Origin: Sternotherus odoratus
Taxonomy: Eukaryota > Chordata > Testudines > Kinosternidae
Reading direction: 5' to 3'
Length of the DNA stretch: 64,000 nucleotides
Assembly: GCA_032164245.1 (NCBI GenBank)
Contig: JAVMKO010000001.1
Location: 166,833,434 to 166,897,433 of the forward strand
Position numbers and translations under genes: made by a program. A model generated the notes under the pieces. The model was not told the DNA's origin, did not search any database, and was given only the letters and a program-made list of their open reading frames with translations. Below are positions 1 to 15,082 of the stretch, piece after piece; the stretch's first letter is position 1; every line of letters begins with the position of its first letter.

Positions 1-1189
1 TACTAATCTGGGGCTGGGCAAAGAATCAGGGAATGGCAACTGGCTCCCTGATGATTCCACAACTCAGATGCACGCCACAGAATCTCAGAGCAGCAGAGAA
101 TCTGGTCCATAATATTTAGCAATGGTTGCTGTTATCAGAATAGTGCCTAGGGACCTCAGACAAGATATGTGCCCAATGGTGCTTAGCGCTGTAGAAACAC
201 AGAGGAAGACAGTCTCTGTTCCAGTTTGTTATGTCAACAGTTTTGGATTAAAAAGATCCAGTTTGTATGGAGAATTAAGGAAATCTTAATTTTTATATTC
301 AATTTTTATTTGAATATTTTACAAAATTGATTATGATTTTTAAAAAGATTTCCTTCAATGTTGGTGGTTTTTTAAACTATTAAGTTACTCAAATCAGAGA
401 ATCCAGCCTGAAAATCCCCCTAGGTTCTTTGTAGATTTTGAATAAAGACATATCAAGATAACGGAGGAGGTGGAAAACCAGAATCTTCAAAACTTCTAGA
501 TATATTTAGAGTGCAGGTAATGCATGGATTTTAGAGTATATTTTGATATACATTTCAGAGGGAAAAATAAAAAAGCTGGAGATGCATAGACAAGAAAGAA
601 ATTGTCTAATTTCTCTCCAATGTTGTTGCCAGCTGACACAACAAAAAATAAATGTTGATTTAAATTCTGCTGCTAAATGATAGAAATAAAATGATTGTTC
701 TTGTGTAGGCAGTAAAATAACCATCCATTGGGTACTGTGACTGATTTATGACTCTTTTGTTTTCCTGCTACCATTTTAAAATTGATGTATTTAATGGGGT
801 TTTAACTTAGAAATAATATACAGAACAAGTAAGAACCATAAATAAATGAAGCAAAAAGAAAGCATAAAATTTCAGTTCATTATTCCCCCTCAAAAAGAGA
901 TTTTTTTAAAAAAAATCAGGCAATTCCCAGTGCCATATAAAATGCACTTAGACAGAAAGTGTTTATGAAAATCCATAGCTCTGTGTTGTATGTTTCACGA
1001 ATTCCTAAGATAATGCTTGACCCACAAAGGTCCATGTATAGAATCTCTCTAGGCAAAATATGTTTTATATTGTATTTTACTTCTGATTTGGGGGAAAGAT
1101 TGTATATATGGTAGTTTTAGCCAGCATTTTGAATTTCTATTTTGTGTGCGAGATGCCATCTAGTGATACTATTTAAAACTGCACACATT
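1..1189. other. No gene; intron or flank of the minus-strand gene
   Basis: AT-rich sequence with no coding signal. A faint MIR/L2-like piece may lie at 140-235 (GTGCTTAGCGCTGTAGAAAC). Confidence 0.5.
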
Positions 1190-2412
1190 TGTGGCACACT
1201 GCTAAAAGCTGTATGATTTCTTGAAGCTATTCTTGTCAGGCTAAAAGACAGGGAACAAAGGGTAGGAATAAATGGAACTTTTTCAGAATGGAGAGGGGTA
1301 ACTAGTGGTGTTCCCCAAGGGTCAGTCCTGGGACCGATCCTATTCAACTTATTTATAAATGATTTGGAGGAAGGGGTAAACAGTGATGTGGCAAAGTTTG
1401 CAGATGATACTAAACTGCTCAAAGTAGTAAGGACCAAAGCAGTCTGTGAAGAACTTCAAAAAGATCTCACTAAACTAAGTGATTGGGCAACAAAATGGCA
1501 AATGAAATTTAATGTGGATAAATGTAAAGTAATGCACATTGGAAAAAATAACCCCAATTATACATACAATATGATGGGGGCTAATTTAGCTACAACCAAT
1601 CAGGAAAAAGACCTGGGAGTCATTGTGGATAGTTCTCTGAAGGCATCTACGCAGTGTGCAGCGGCAGTCAAAAAAGCAAACAGGATGTTAGGAATCATTA
1701 AAAAAGGGATAGAGAATAAGTCGGAGAATATCTTATTGCCCTTATACAAATCCATGGTGCGCCCACATCTTGAATACTGCGTACAAATGTGGTCTCCTCA
1801 TCTCAAAAAGGATATACTGGCACTAGAAAAGGTTCTGAGAAGGGCAACTAAAATGATTAGGGGTTTGGAACGGGTCCCATATGAAGAGAGATTAAAGAGG
1901 CTAGGACTTTTTAGCTTGGAAAAGAGGAGACTAAGGGGGGATATGATAGAGGTATATAAAATTATGAGTGGTGTGGAGGAAGTAAATAAGGAAAAGTTAT
2001 TTACTTGTTCCCAAAATAGAAGAACTAGGGGCCACTCAATGAAATTGGCATGCAGCAGGTTTAAAACAAATAAAAGGAAGTTCTTCTTCACACAGCGCAC
2101 AGTCAACCTGTGGAACTCCTTACCTGAGGAGGCTGTGAAGGCTAGGACTATAACAGGGTTTAAAAGAGAGCTGGATAAATTCATGGAGGCTAAGTCCATA
2201 AATGGCTATTAGCCGGGATGGGTAATGAATGGTGTCCCTAGCCTCTGTCTGTCAGAGGGGGGTGATGGATGGCAGGAGAGAGATTGCTCGATCATACCTG
2301 TTAGGTTCACTCACTCCGGGGCACCTGGCATTGGCCACTGTCGGTAGACAGGATGCTGGGCTAGATGGACCTTTGGTCTGACCCAGTATGGCCGTTCTTA
2401 TGTTCTTATGTT
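1190..2412 (+). mobile_element. CR1 LINE, 5'-truncated, with RT C-terminal region and 3' end
   Basis: The frame is open from about 1220 to 2212. It reads the RT motif SGVPQGSVLGPILFNLFIND, the catalytic box KFADDTKLLK (ADD instead of YADD), and the thumb and C-terminal segments (MKFNVDKCKVMHIGK, GVIVDSSLKAS, GHSMKLACSRFKTNKRKFFF, TVNLWNSLPEEAV). A short 3' UTR follows the stop. It contains GCTAGATGGACCTTTGGTCT and ends in a tandem TTCTTATG, the CR1-type 3' microsatellite. The element is truncated at its 5' end, as most CR1 copies are; the exact 5' boundary (1120-1230) is uncertain. The frame has no stops across about 330 codons, so this is a fairly young copy. It lies antisense to the host gene, in its intron. 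Confidence 0.9.
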
Positions 2413-3194
2413 AGGCTGCAGATAAAGTCTTTGATTATGCAAATCCATGAAGGAAGGAATGCAGAGCTGCAATTGTGCTTAAATGCAAGTGTCACCGGAG
2501 TCTATGTATAGGTATGAGGAAGGCTAAGCACTAGGCATAATCTTCCCATTGTGCACCTTGTTCCCTAACTTTCAAGGATGCAGCGTCAAAAATAGGCAGG
2601 GTATGGACAAAGAATGGACATGTTTGAGAAGGCATAAGCTCAAGCATGATGAGACACCTGGTTACATCGTGTCCCCTACCTCTGTCCTTTCTTCTGCTAG
2701 AAGGCTGGGGTAATTTGGTGACCAGACAGCTGTAATTTCACTGTCAGGTTCCTGGCCATAGATGGATTATGACACAGATAGATACTATCAGCCAAGTCCT
2801 GGAATCTTAGTTCCTGAAGCCATGTGATTATATCAAAATCTCAACTTTTTATTTTAAAAAAAAGTTTCTGGCCCACCTGGTTGTAAGAAAAGCTTGAAAA
2901 TGTGGCACATAAAGGATGCAAAAAATGCCTGTCTAAATCTGAAGGGAAACTGAGACAACAGCTCAGAGAGGGATGAATTACCCCATTCATCTCAATGAGG
3001 TGTTAATTCCAAGATCAACTCCTTTGGAGAGCCCTTCAACCCCTTGCCACCCTTCGTTCTGGAGGACTGTGTGTGTGGAAGGAGGATAAGAGTCCCACCA
3101 ATCCAACAGTGACACCCCAGTTGTTGGAATAAGTATGGGAAGCCCCCTTTCTGATATCCCTGAAGAGAGGGTGTGGGCCCTGCTGCCATTCCTG

Positions 3195-3680
3195 GTGGAG
3201 AGATGGGAGTTTCATGATGCTTACAAAATCATGAATTTTGTTGAAAAAGTGAACAGGGAAGCATTATTTATCCTTTCACACAACACAAGAACCATTGGGG
3301 GTGGGGGTCACTCAATGAAATTAATAGGGAGTGGGTTTAACACAAATATAAGGAAGTATTTCTTCACACAAAACACAGTCAACAGGTGGAACTTATTGCC
3401 ACAGGATGTTGCAAAGGCCAAAAGTATAGCTGTGTTTAAAAAAGAATTACAATAGTTCATGTAATTCTGTAATTACACCAGTGCCTATTAGCCAAGATGG
3501 TCAGGGATTCCCTAAATTTTTGACTGCCAGAAGCTGGGACTGGATGACAGGGGGTGGATCACTCAATATTTGTCCTGTTCTGTTCATTTCCTCAGAAGCA
3601 TCTGGCAATTGCCACTGTCAGAAACCAAGATACTGAGCTAGATGGACCTTGGTTTGACCCAGTACAGCCATTCTTATGTT
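3195..3680 (+). mobile_element. CR1 LINE 3' fragment
   Basis: The frame 3195-3455 encodes the very C-terminal CR1 polyprotein: AYKIMNFVEKVNREALF, then GHSMKLIGSGFNTN, KYFFTQNTVNRWNLLP and VAKAKSIAVFKKELQ. The UTR ends GATGGACCTTGGTTTGACCC ... CATTCTTATGTT. It differs from the copy at 1190 (Gly-run insertion before HSMKL, weaker UTR), so it is an older or different CR1 subfamily. Truncated at the 5' end. Confidence 0.85.
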
Positions 3681-5382
3681 GCCCTGCCTTTATGTGACAG
3701 GGGAGGGCCCCACTGCCATTTCAAATGGGGAAAAGGCCATGGTGCATGGCTGGGGCCATGAGAGGCCCCATGTCATGATACGCCTAAACCAGAGATTGCC
3801 TTTATATGGTCCTTTGCTCCCCAGACTTGCTTCTCACATTTTACCTTAGAACACAACACTCAGCACCTGCACTGTACAGGATTAAGTCTACAATAAAAAC
3901 ATCATGGTGAGAGTGAAAAGGGCTAATGGCAATGTAATACAGTGCGATTGGGCAATAATTTCAAAAATAGATAACTAAACACTGCATGCCAGTTTAATCT
4001 GCAGAATGCCTTTCCCATGCTGTTCCTGAATGGGCCCCTCATATCCTTCCCTGCCTTTGCTACAGTTCATTCATTCACGTAAAAGGCCTTTGAGTCATAT
4101 TCTCATGGATGTCATGGAAACTTAATTTTATCTTCTGTGATTTCCCATGTTTAACCACTTATCAGTACTCTTTTAAAATTGCAGGAGTTTCAGAGCTACA
4201 AATGCTTCTTACTTGGGCAGAGGGTAGGTTTGGGTGATGGAAGATGAGCTCAGGATGCTTGTCAAAGGTTTGTGGTCATTTCTGTCATGCTGGAAGTGGC
4301 AGTAAATCTGGTTGCTTTCTGAGAACCATTACAAGTGGGTTTACTCAAGAGTTGGAATGAAGCTTTCACTGGAGGTGTTATAGGGGATTTGGTATCAGAG
4401 AAAGAGAAAGGGAGATGACATTGGGTCACTGCTTAGGAACGGCTGTGAGAGACTTGCTGGTTGGACTGGGGGTTTGCTGGGAGTACTGTCCATATGACTT
4501 TTTTCCCCCAGTGACTTGTCCATGAAATTTTTAAATATTCACCTAAGACTTACTGTAGGTAGAACTTTGTTCATTAACTGATATTTCTAGGCTGACACAC
4601 ATTTTAAGACTTGCAAATAAGACACTCAAGTATAATATAATTTAAACCCCCCCCCCCAGTGGTATACATGTTCATGTTGGGTGTAACGTGTATGGCCACA
4701 AAGCCATAGCTGGGAGAGTAGTGTCCTGAGGTCTTTCCATGAATTCTCACTTGAAGCAGAGGTTCCAGAGTAGGAGGGGAAAAGAATCACCCCTTCTGGG
4801 TTCTAGACACCACGCTGACTGCAAGACAATCACTAGGACCCAGGTACCTAAGGAGTCAGTTGGCATACCCAGCAGTAAGCTGTAATGTTATTTCTTAAGT
4901 ATCCAATTCTCTTTAAACATAACTATACTGGTTATTTTCACTTTTATTCTTGGTAAGGTATTACAGATGCTTATCATCTGCTGTGTGAATGTTTTGCCTA
5001 AATTATCTTCTAGCCTGTTATTTCCTTCTTTCATCTGTGTATACCAACCACTGGGTTTAATATTAGTTCAAGGATCTTATCTTCCTAAGATCACTTTCTC
5101 TCTTAACATCTGAAAAAATTCAGCGATAACCCCTCTTGACTCTCTTTTTCTTCAGCATTGCTTTCCCCAGCCATTCTGCATAAGTTAACTTTACCAGTGC
5201 TTTCATATTTTTGTTGCCTTTTTATCTTCTTGATGATTTTTCTGTAGAATTATGACCAAAAACTAGGCACAGTAGTTCAGTGCAAATGACCACTATACAG
5301 ATTTTAAAGTTTTGTCTTCTACACCAGTTCCTCTACCCATTCCTTTTTTCCTTTCCAGACTCAAACTTTTATTATTATAATA

Positions 5383-5489
5383 GGTTCAAGAATAGAAGCC
5401 GTGTTAGTCTGTATCCATACAGTAAGTGAGGAATACTTGTAGCACCTTAGAGACTAACTAGTTTATTTCAGCATAAGCTTTTGTGCCCT
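5383..5489 (-). mobile_element. Penelope-like element, 3' end fragment
   Basis: Plus-strand reading AGGTTCAAGAATAG, CCGTGTTAGTCTGTATC, then CACCTTAGAGACTAACTAG and CATAAGCTTTTGTG. This is the reverse complement of the 3' end seen in full at 20735-20850. It stops inside helix II of the hammerhead-like motif. Old, truncated copy. Confidence 0.75.
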
Positions 5490-6310
5490 GGTCACATAAC
5501 CACTCTTTAAACTACCATGCTATCCTTGCTACTGGTTTATCACGTGGTATTGTTCAGATGCAGTTTTGAAATCCAAGTACATTATGGTCACTATTTCACC
5601 CTTGCACATACTCAGTATTATCACCTGAAAACATTCCACCAGATTTACCAGGGAAAGATATAGACTCTGATTCTGGGATCCATTCTTGCCCCTTTACATG
5701 ACATTCCCAGCTTATAGCTCCAGGCAGGAAGTACTCTGATGCAGTACCCTGATGCAGGGGATTCCCTGAGCAGTGTAGCTCAGAGTTGGGGGAGGGTGCA
5801 TCAGGAAGGGATGGCATTCTAAAGTCCACTTCTTCTGGGTTGGCGGAGTGGATTACAGTTGGATAGGGAAAGCCAGACCCAGAAACATGGAAGTGCACAC
5901 ATAATTTAAAGTCATATCAACTGCTAAGCTGCACATCCTGGGCTGTGCTTCCAGGGATGCTAGACTGAGAATCTGCCCAGTAATCTTTAGGGAACCATAC
6001 TCACTGGTATAATTTCAATTTTGAAATAATTTCTCCTTAAAAAACAAACAAAAAACCCTGACGTGTGAGCCGTTTATACAACCAAGTGTGGTGTTTGCAT
6101 CTATTTTTTGGCACAGAATCCTCCTAATTCTCACTTCCTAACCTAGCAATGGTAATATTACTATGCCATTTATGCATATCAAAGACCATGCACAGAGGGG
6201 ATTGCTGTGCTACACAAACTCAGATGTCCAGGATGATCCTGAACTCATAAAACTGAACAGCTGGTAGCGTGTACTGAGCACCCTTACAGATTTCCTGGGA
6301 CAGCCACCTC

Positions 6311-6334
6311 AAAAAAAAAAAAAAAAAAAAAAAA
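6311..6334 (+). repeat. Poly-A tract
   Basis: About 24 A residues after CCACCTC. No retrocopy body could be recognised upstream. Confidence 0.85.
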
Positions 6335-8096
6335 GAAACAATCCAGGGAAAACCTGGACACCCCATACAAAGGAAAAATACAATACAGACCAATCAAATG
6401 CAAAAAGATTAAAGACATATAATGGAATATAATATGTATAATTAGTTATCAGTTTCAAAGAGTTAAAAATATAACATTATACTCATACTGTCTCATCATT
6501 ATTAATTTCATCAGCAATATGTTTGCAATGATAACCATATGTATTCAAAATGTATCAGTTATTAGACTATGTCCACAGATAATCTCCATAGAGTACAACA
6601 AACAGCAAGATGAGAAGCAGCACAAAACAAACAAATTCAATGCTCCTTTTAAATATCTTTTAAAGCTATCAAGAAGGTGAATATTATTCATCTATAATTT
6701 TTCTGCTTCCTTCTTAGTCCTTTCTTGGGCCATGATATATGAGACTATTTAAACACAGGCTTAAATTTTAAGCATAACCTTAACTTGTGTGGACTTCAAT
6801 GGAACGTGATCATGTGCTTAAAGACAAACCTGTGTTTAAATTCTTTCCTGATTAGGGATGATTTCCTGAAACCTGAAATGATGTTTATTTTCTTCCAGTT
6901 CAAGTTTTCACCATTCTCCAATAACCCTTTCCGTTTTGCTCCATAATCCTTTATCTTATTTGCATTTTCTATTCCTGTACAAGGTATTTTCTCTCCCCTC
7001 CGCAACAATTTGAAAGACTTTATTTGTGAGTGTGTAACGTCTTACAAAGTTGCATATAAAATGTTTGTGAAATAGATGGACTCACATCTTTCATCTACAT
7101 GTTTGTAACAAAAAATTTTACCACAGTGGCATAACACACAGAAACTACATATATATAAGAAAGCATAAATGAAAGTGATGTCATGACCTTACCAGTAACT
7201 CTTTCTGCCAACTGTACAAACACAGTTGAAACTCAAGCCAACATGCACCTTTTACATTACAGAGCAAATGAAGTTCAGGCCAGAGGCAGAGCTATGATAT
7301 TTAATCCCAAAGTTCCTATATTTAACAGTTTAAAATGTCACGGTGTCTCTGTATTTTCCCTTTTAGAATACAAATGAGCACACCTGTAGTGATACTGACA
7401 GATGGGTCAGCTTTACTTATGAGTTGCATGTTGATATGGCTGAATGCTGACCTAGCAGAAATATATCTGCTTATGTTTGTAGTGCAGATATGTACCACTA
7501 GCCTGTCCCTTGCAGCATTTCAGAGGTTACTGCAAACTCAGCTTGGTGGCTCAGCAAGCTACTATACCGCTTGCTTTGTCATACCCTAGACATTCTGCAG
7601 TTTGGCTCCTTAGCCTGCTGTTCTGAGGAAACATAACACAACCCTACGTACAACAGAAGAGAATTTCTGTAGCTCAGCACTCCGGATAAAAAGTCACCGT
7701 GCAGATAAATTACCCCACTGGGAAAAATGGGCAGTGGCAAAAAAAAAATAGAAGGAGGTAAAGGTAATGATAGTGGCCTAGTACCATTCAGCATCCATTG
7801 TGGCAGTCAACAGCTGGAATGGCTAAGGCTGCATCAGTAAAACTGTGGATATCCCAATAAAAAAGGGGAAGAGCAACAATCCAAATCTAAACAAAATGAC
7901 CAAAACACAAGAAACCAAAAACAGTGAAATGACAAAAGACAAAGCTCACTGCAGAAAAATAAACAGGCTGTCGAGGAAGAATTTCCATCAAGATGTTTTG
8001 ATTTATGATTCACTGTTTACAGCAGAAACAAAATAACAAAGGAATAAAAACAAGTTATGAGAAATGGATCACTTGCAAATGAAGACTCTCTCTTAC

Positions 8097-8225
8097 CAGA
8101 CTTGTTCTTGCATTCAATATCATAGCCTGTGATTGGGCTATTTCCATCAAACCCCATGGTCCATCTGAGGGCAATGCTGCGTGCTCTCACCTCTCGGATT
8201 TCTATTTCAGGAGGATCTGGTGGCT
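8097..8225 (-). CDS. DSCAML1: DSCAM-family exon, start of first fibronectin III domain (DSCAML1-like)
   Basis: A 129-nt internal exon. Its first two bases complete a Glu codon. It reads [20 protein letters not shown], then [19 protein letters not shown] and NKS, leaving one G for the next codon. The FN3 core Trp (LRW) and the Tyr of GYDIE are present. The acceptor is GTTAACTCAG and the donor is TCTG/GTAAGA, a strong match. The exon covers roughly the first half of FN3 domain 1 in the extracellular region. The next exon (rest of FN3-1) should lie further down on the minus strand; I did not find it in bases 1-8096, so it is probably outside the window. DSCAM as I recall it has Met-Asn-Leu and QRFDGNSIITGFDIEY here, so DSCAML1 is the better match. 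Confidence 0.9.
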
Positions 8226-9748
<1,523 letters not shown>

Positions 9749-10364
9749 CTAGAGGTGGATTGAAAAGAAGCCTTTGATTCACCAATATGTACAGAAAACA
9801 AACACATGTAAGTGTATCTTTCAGATACACGGTGGGGAAATGATAAAAACTGTTTCTCTCTGCAGTAGTACACAGATATTATATGTGTGTGTATACATAG
9901 AATATACAAACACACATGTAACTATGCAGAATAAATATTAATGCCATGAGTATAAAGTCCAAAAAAACTGATATGTATCAAGACTAGAAGCAAAAGCAAA
10001 ATCTACCAAAAACCTGGGCATCTCTCCTTTCCAGAGTAGAACCCTTTTTTAGCTCTGTTGGGTTACATGAGGTCAGATGTTTAATTTTTCACTGATCCAG
10101 GGATCAATACTCTCTATTCTGCACCTAAGATCATTTTAATAATTTACTCTGGAAGCATGAAAGAAACTTTTCTTTGGCAGGTTGTTTTTTTTTTTGAAGG
10201 AAAATGGCAGATGTTTGAAGCAGCTTAGTATCTGGAAGGAATCCTAGTGGAGATGGATTTGTGGGCAGAGTGCAGGTGAGGTGGTCAAAAATGCTACATA
10301 CTCTGAAAAATCAAGTTGTAGGTGTCTTAAAATGGACACCCAAAATTAGTGGAAACATTTCACC

Positions 10365-10490
10365 ATAATCTCTTGGTGCCTCAATTCGCCATCTTAAAAT
10401 GGGAATAATACCTCCACTTCACCTCACCAGATTGCCTGTGAAGATAGATTAATCAATGTTTGAGAAGCATTCAGATAGTATAATTATGAG
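10365..10490 (+). repeat. MIR/L2-like ancient repeat fragment
   Basis: GCCTCAATTCGCCATCTTAA followed by AATGGGAATAATACCTCC and a decayed tail, the same family as 42623-42740. Confidence 0.45.
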
Positions 10491-11051
10491 TGCCATAGAG
10501 AATCCTATGAGCAAATGAATAGTTTTATATTCAGAACAGGGTTTGAATAGCGTGCAGTAAATATGGCCTAGGGCCAACACAGAACACTTAAAATTAAATA
10601 TAGATCTGTATATTCAATAGCTGTTCATTAAGTAAGCACTGTCTATCCCATGTACTGAATGAGGCAGGGTTTCCTGTGGAAAAAACATTACGTGATCATG
10701 GAATTAAAGACTACGAGGGGGACAAATTACGGTCACATGGGCAACCTTCATTCTGACATTTCTTAACTTTTGAGAGCTTGACTTTGCAACTTTAATAATA
10801 TTCTTGTAACTTTTTTGTGCATTTATATATATAGCTATCTATATATCTTTATCACTACCATAATATTTCATGAACAATTTGCTAACCAAGAAAGGTATTA
10901 ATGCCCCAGTCTTGCACACGGAAGTGCTATCGTATGCATCCAGATGGAATCACACTAAAATCAGCAAGATGGTTGTGGGTGCAGGGACCCAAATAGATTT
11001 ATTTGAATGTAATAAATATTATTCATTGCATACGTACATGTACACATACTT

Positions 11052-11120
11052 AGGACCTTATCCTCTCTCGCTGAAGTCAATGACAAAACTCACATTGACT
11101 TCAACAAAAGTAGAACAGGA
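11052..11120 (+). repeat. Short palindromic amniote element
   Basis: GGACCTTATCCTC start; the core palindrome is GAAGTCAATG ... CATTGACTTC. Confidence 0.55.
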
Positions 11121-11925
11121 GCTTTATTGGATATTCTTCAAAACATCTTCCAGCTAGTGAAGAAAGAGGTATATTTTACTGTGCAAGTATAGTGCACCAT
11201 CACAGAGCTAGAATTATTTCCTTGAGTTTGATATAAAACATCTCTTATGTTCTTATATTTTTTTATAATGTAAATGAAAAGCAGTACTGGAAATAAACAA
11301 GATTTTTTTCAAATTATGCAGAACATTTTGCATTGGATTCTTTGGAAGGTTTATTGAAAATCTGCGGGTGGTTTTTTTTACTATATTACTAAATATACAT
11401 GCAAAAACATAGATGGGCGGGTTAGTAATTTACGTTTATTGATGAGTTTTAAATAAAACTCACTGTTTAATTCACCTAAGCTTGTCTTTTCTTAATCTTC
11501 CAAAGACCTTCCACTCCCTTTTATCCCTCCCTTTGTACGTGTTATCAATCTCTCCTCCACTACATCTTTCCATCCCCAGTAGCGGCTCAACAGAGGAGCT
11601 GCAGAAAAGTGAAGTGTTGCTTAGCCCTGCTGCCTGGAGAGAAGTGGGGGGAAAACAGCCTCGTTGGTGCCCTTCCCATGTAGAGGTGGGAGATAAGGGG
11701 AGACACCGGTGCTTCCAGGGATCTAGAGCCTGGAGGGATTCCTAGTGACAAATCACACTGGAAACAATACTTAAAAGCAAATGAAGATCAAAGAAAAGTG
11801 TCCCAATTGCTACATTAGCCATGACATCCACCCACATTTTTAAATACAGCATATTTGGACCAAAAAGTCAGGCGCATCAGATGTAGCCTGTTGATTTCCT
11901 TAGTCCTGATGTCAATTTCAACACT

Positions 11926-12222
11926 AAGGCCACACCAACCCCATCGGATTGGCTGGTTGAGATCGATCTTTGGGGGATTGATTTATTGTGTCTCATCTAG
12001 ATGCGATAAATCGATCCCAGAGTGCTCTCCCATTGACTCTGGAACTCCACTGCAGTGAGAGGCTCAGGCGGAGTCGACGGGGGAGTGGCAGCAGTTGACT
12101 CAGTGCCGTGAGGACACTGAGATAAGTGGACCTGAGTACGTCACCTTCAGTTACGCTATTCGCGTAGCTGAAGTTGTGTATGTTAGGTCGATTCCCACCT
12201 CCTAGTGTAGACCAGGGCCAAG
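11926..12222 (+). mobile_element. Palindromic MITE (turtle hAT- or Harbinger-like), decayed
   Basis: Left end AAGGCCACACCAACC, right end CTAGTGTAGACCAGGGCC. Interior inverted segments: GGGGATTGATTTATTG against GATAAATCGATCCC, and AGTTACGCTATTCGCGTAGCTGAAG as a hairpin. No ORF belongs to it. It lies in the host gene intron between exons 9652-9748 and 13225-13421. Confidence 0.6.
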
Positions 12223-12988
12223 AAGGGTGTTTTGCAAAACCACTTTAGGATTTATCACCTGGTCTCAGTTACTTGGATAATGTGTTATACATATATCGGA
12301 AATACAGACTTCAAGCCAAATTGTGGCTATGCCAGGCTGGATGCTGTGGTGGGGCGAGGGTGCAAGAAGCCCTTTGTCACTCGCTTAGCACACCTGTGCA
12401 GCAGGCAGCATTATTTGGCTGCAGGCTGCCGTAATAGAAGATGGGGCAAGCTAGCATCACCAGAAATGATACCGTGCCCAGAATGCATTTCTAGACAGAG
12501 TGAGGGCAGGGTCATGGCACCAACCTACTAGGATAGCTTCACTTGTTTAGCAAGGGCTACCTCTACTCTATCTCCCACTAGCACCCATGCGACACTATGC
12601 CTCACAAAGCCATAATGCCATTAAGCTGGTACACCGCATCCCCATACCCTTTCCAAGTGAGCCTCTTCTGGCTTAACTGAGCCTTGTCTACATTTGAGAA
12701 ATAAAGCAAGATTCATAGCTGTGATACCACCAGAGAGCTGCATTTCACATAAGTAACAGCAAAGCTTTGAAATATGATTTCTTGCCAGCTGGCTGGATAA
12801 TTTTTGCTACAATATTCAGTATCTGCTGAATATTAACAGCACAAGTCTTCCTGTCCCTTAGGCACTTTTTCCTTTAACCTCGCTTGGTTTAGGATATTTT
12901 AAATGGACATTTTATCTGATTATTACTCTGGCTGCCTGGTGACACTCGGAAGCCCAGATGGGAAGAGAGAAGGCCCTTGTAAAACACA

Positions 12989-13098
12989 GGGCCTGATTCT
13001 CTTCCGTCTTACACTGGTTTTGTACCAATATGATTCCACTGACTTCTGTGGGGTTACTCCTGACTCAAACTAGTGTAATCAAGATGCGCATCAGACCC
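12989..13098 (+). repeat. Short palindromic amniote element (GGGCCTGATTC family)
   Basis: Begins GGGCCTGATTCTCTTCCGTC and ends GCATCAGACCC; the interior has ACTGGTTTTGTACC and ACTAGTGTAATCA as degenerate arms. Close to the splice donor of exon 13225-13421 (126 bp away). Confidence 0.6.
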
Positions 13099-13203
13099 AA
13101 ATCATTATTTTCAGATTGGCAGGAAGTGGGGGGCAGCTGTGCCTGGTGTCCTCAGCCACAAAAAACAGAAGCAAGCAATGCTCTAGAATGCATAAACAGG
13201 TCA

Positions 13204-13536
<333 letters not shown>

Positions 13537-13859
13537 TTAGACAATGGTTTTATTTTCATTTTTATGTAATGTAAGAAATAATATTTTAACTGGTGGTTCT
13601 GAGACGACATCTGAGATCCAAACAATTCTTCCTATACATTAGAGAGCTAGGAATTTAGATCTGAAGCTTGAGTCCATCCTTATCTTTAATACATTAAAAT
13701 AGGGATAGATATAAAAAATTACCGTGAGCCATAAGCAGTCAGGTACATGGCCTGTAAAGATGTGATGGAAGAACTTTATATTCAGTGCTATTCTCCTATG
13801 CTGAGATTCAGCAGAAATGACTGAGGAAGACCAATGGACCACACATTTACATTTCTATT

Positions 13860-13990
13860 TATTTATAAATATATTCTGCATTATTGTCAGCATTACAGTG
13901 GAGATCAGGGCCCTATTAAGCTAGGAGCTGTACAAAAACACAAGAGACAGATGGCTGCACAGAGGAACTTATGATCTATATATGCAGAAT
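13860..13990 (+). repeat. MIR/L2-like ancient fragment
   Basis: AGCTAGGAGCTGTACAAAAACAC resembles the 'aggcgctgtacaaac' landmark also seen at 180-215 and 60650. Decayed. Confidence 0.35.
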
Positions 13991-14802
13991 ATAGAATTAT
14001 CAGAGGTACCGCATATGTTTATATATAAAGCTGATGCTAAATCTACCCTGATTTTCTCCTACTATACTGAGTAATCAGTTTTCAGTCTATTCACGCTAAT
14101 TGTCTGCTGTGTTGATTCTACAGGGCTAAGAAGAATAAAAAAAGCTGTAAAATCTTACTTTTGTCACAATCTACATAAAGAAAATGAAATTTTCAAGTTT
14201 CATTCAAAAGCTACATTATGACATAGATGTAATTATCTGTCTTGCTTAGAAGTCTCTTACTGCACGTCCTCCCCTCACGGTCCCTTAAAAAGACAGGTTC
14301 AGAACTGACAAATCCTCCTCTCAAAATATCACTTCAATAAAATCAGACCCTGAAATCTCTGCCTTCCTTTGACACTGGGTGATGCAGTAAAGCAAACTAC
14401 AGCTGAGTGACTCACCAACAACAAGCAAACAGGGCTGCTGGGTTAGTTTTGCGGGTGCTGCACTGCACTGTTTGTCTGCACTGCGTGTTCTGTTCTCGTG
14501 AGCCAGAAGGTCCTGACATTTAGAAGACTCCTAAATTTTGACAGTAGCCTGATCATAAGAAAGGAGCAACAGAGCCACACAGGGGAACAGTGTGGCATCA
14601 GCTTTGTGTTCAATTGTATATGTAAGTTTCTGAACAGCATGCTGTAAAGCAGGCCAGGATGGGCCATGGAGCAATCACACGTGTAGCCCATGGAGTGGGC
14701 CACTGCCTATTCCCACCACACACATTGGCCAGAAAGTGAGCACAGCCACAGAAGCTGTGATCTGCTGCTGAATATCACCCTACACTCACTCTGGACCACC
14801 TA

Positions 14803-15082
14803 TGGCTTTTCTACACAGCATTTTGGAGCAAGCCCTGGGCCAGCAGGGCTTGTGCTAAAGCGCTAAAAATAACTGTACAGACAATACTTTAAGTTGCAGC
14901 TCAGGCCGGAGCTCAGGCTCTGGAGTGAAGGAGGGACGTGGGCTTCAGAGCCCAGCCCCAGCCTGAGCTGCAACTTCAAAGTGCTCTCTATACAGATATG
15001 TCTAGAGCGCTGGCAAGAGCCCCTCTAATCCAAGTTGGTTGACTTCGGCTGTGAGGCTATCACCAAAATGCTGTGCAGACAT
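14803..15082 (+). mobile_element. hAT-like MITE
   Basis: Inverted ends CTACACAGCATTTTGG and CCAAAATGCTGTGCAG; inner arms AGTTGCAGCTCAGGCC and CCTGAGCTGCAACT. Flanked by CCACCTA on both sides (14796-14802 and 15083-15089), seven or eight bases, as expected for hAT. Confidence 0.7.

Larger units (their letters stand above)
2413..8096. other. Intron downstream of exon 8097-8225
   Basis: Apart from the CR1 fragment at 3195, the Penelope fragment at 5383 and the poly-A at 6311, I see no supported feature. The ORF at 5596-5898 is unlike any protein I know. A poly-C run lies at 4648. The stretch 4900-5350 may be a strongly decayed LINE. The next host exon was looked for and not found. Confidence 0.5.

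Noticed and set aside
5596..5898. 100-codon minus-strand ORF as a possible host exon
   Set aside because: No fit to the DSCAM-family FN3 sequence and no convincing splice sites.
6311..6334. Poly-A tract as the tail of a processed retrogene
   Set aside because: No recognisable coding or SINE body directly upstream and no flanking duplication seen.
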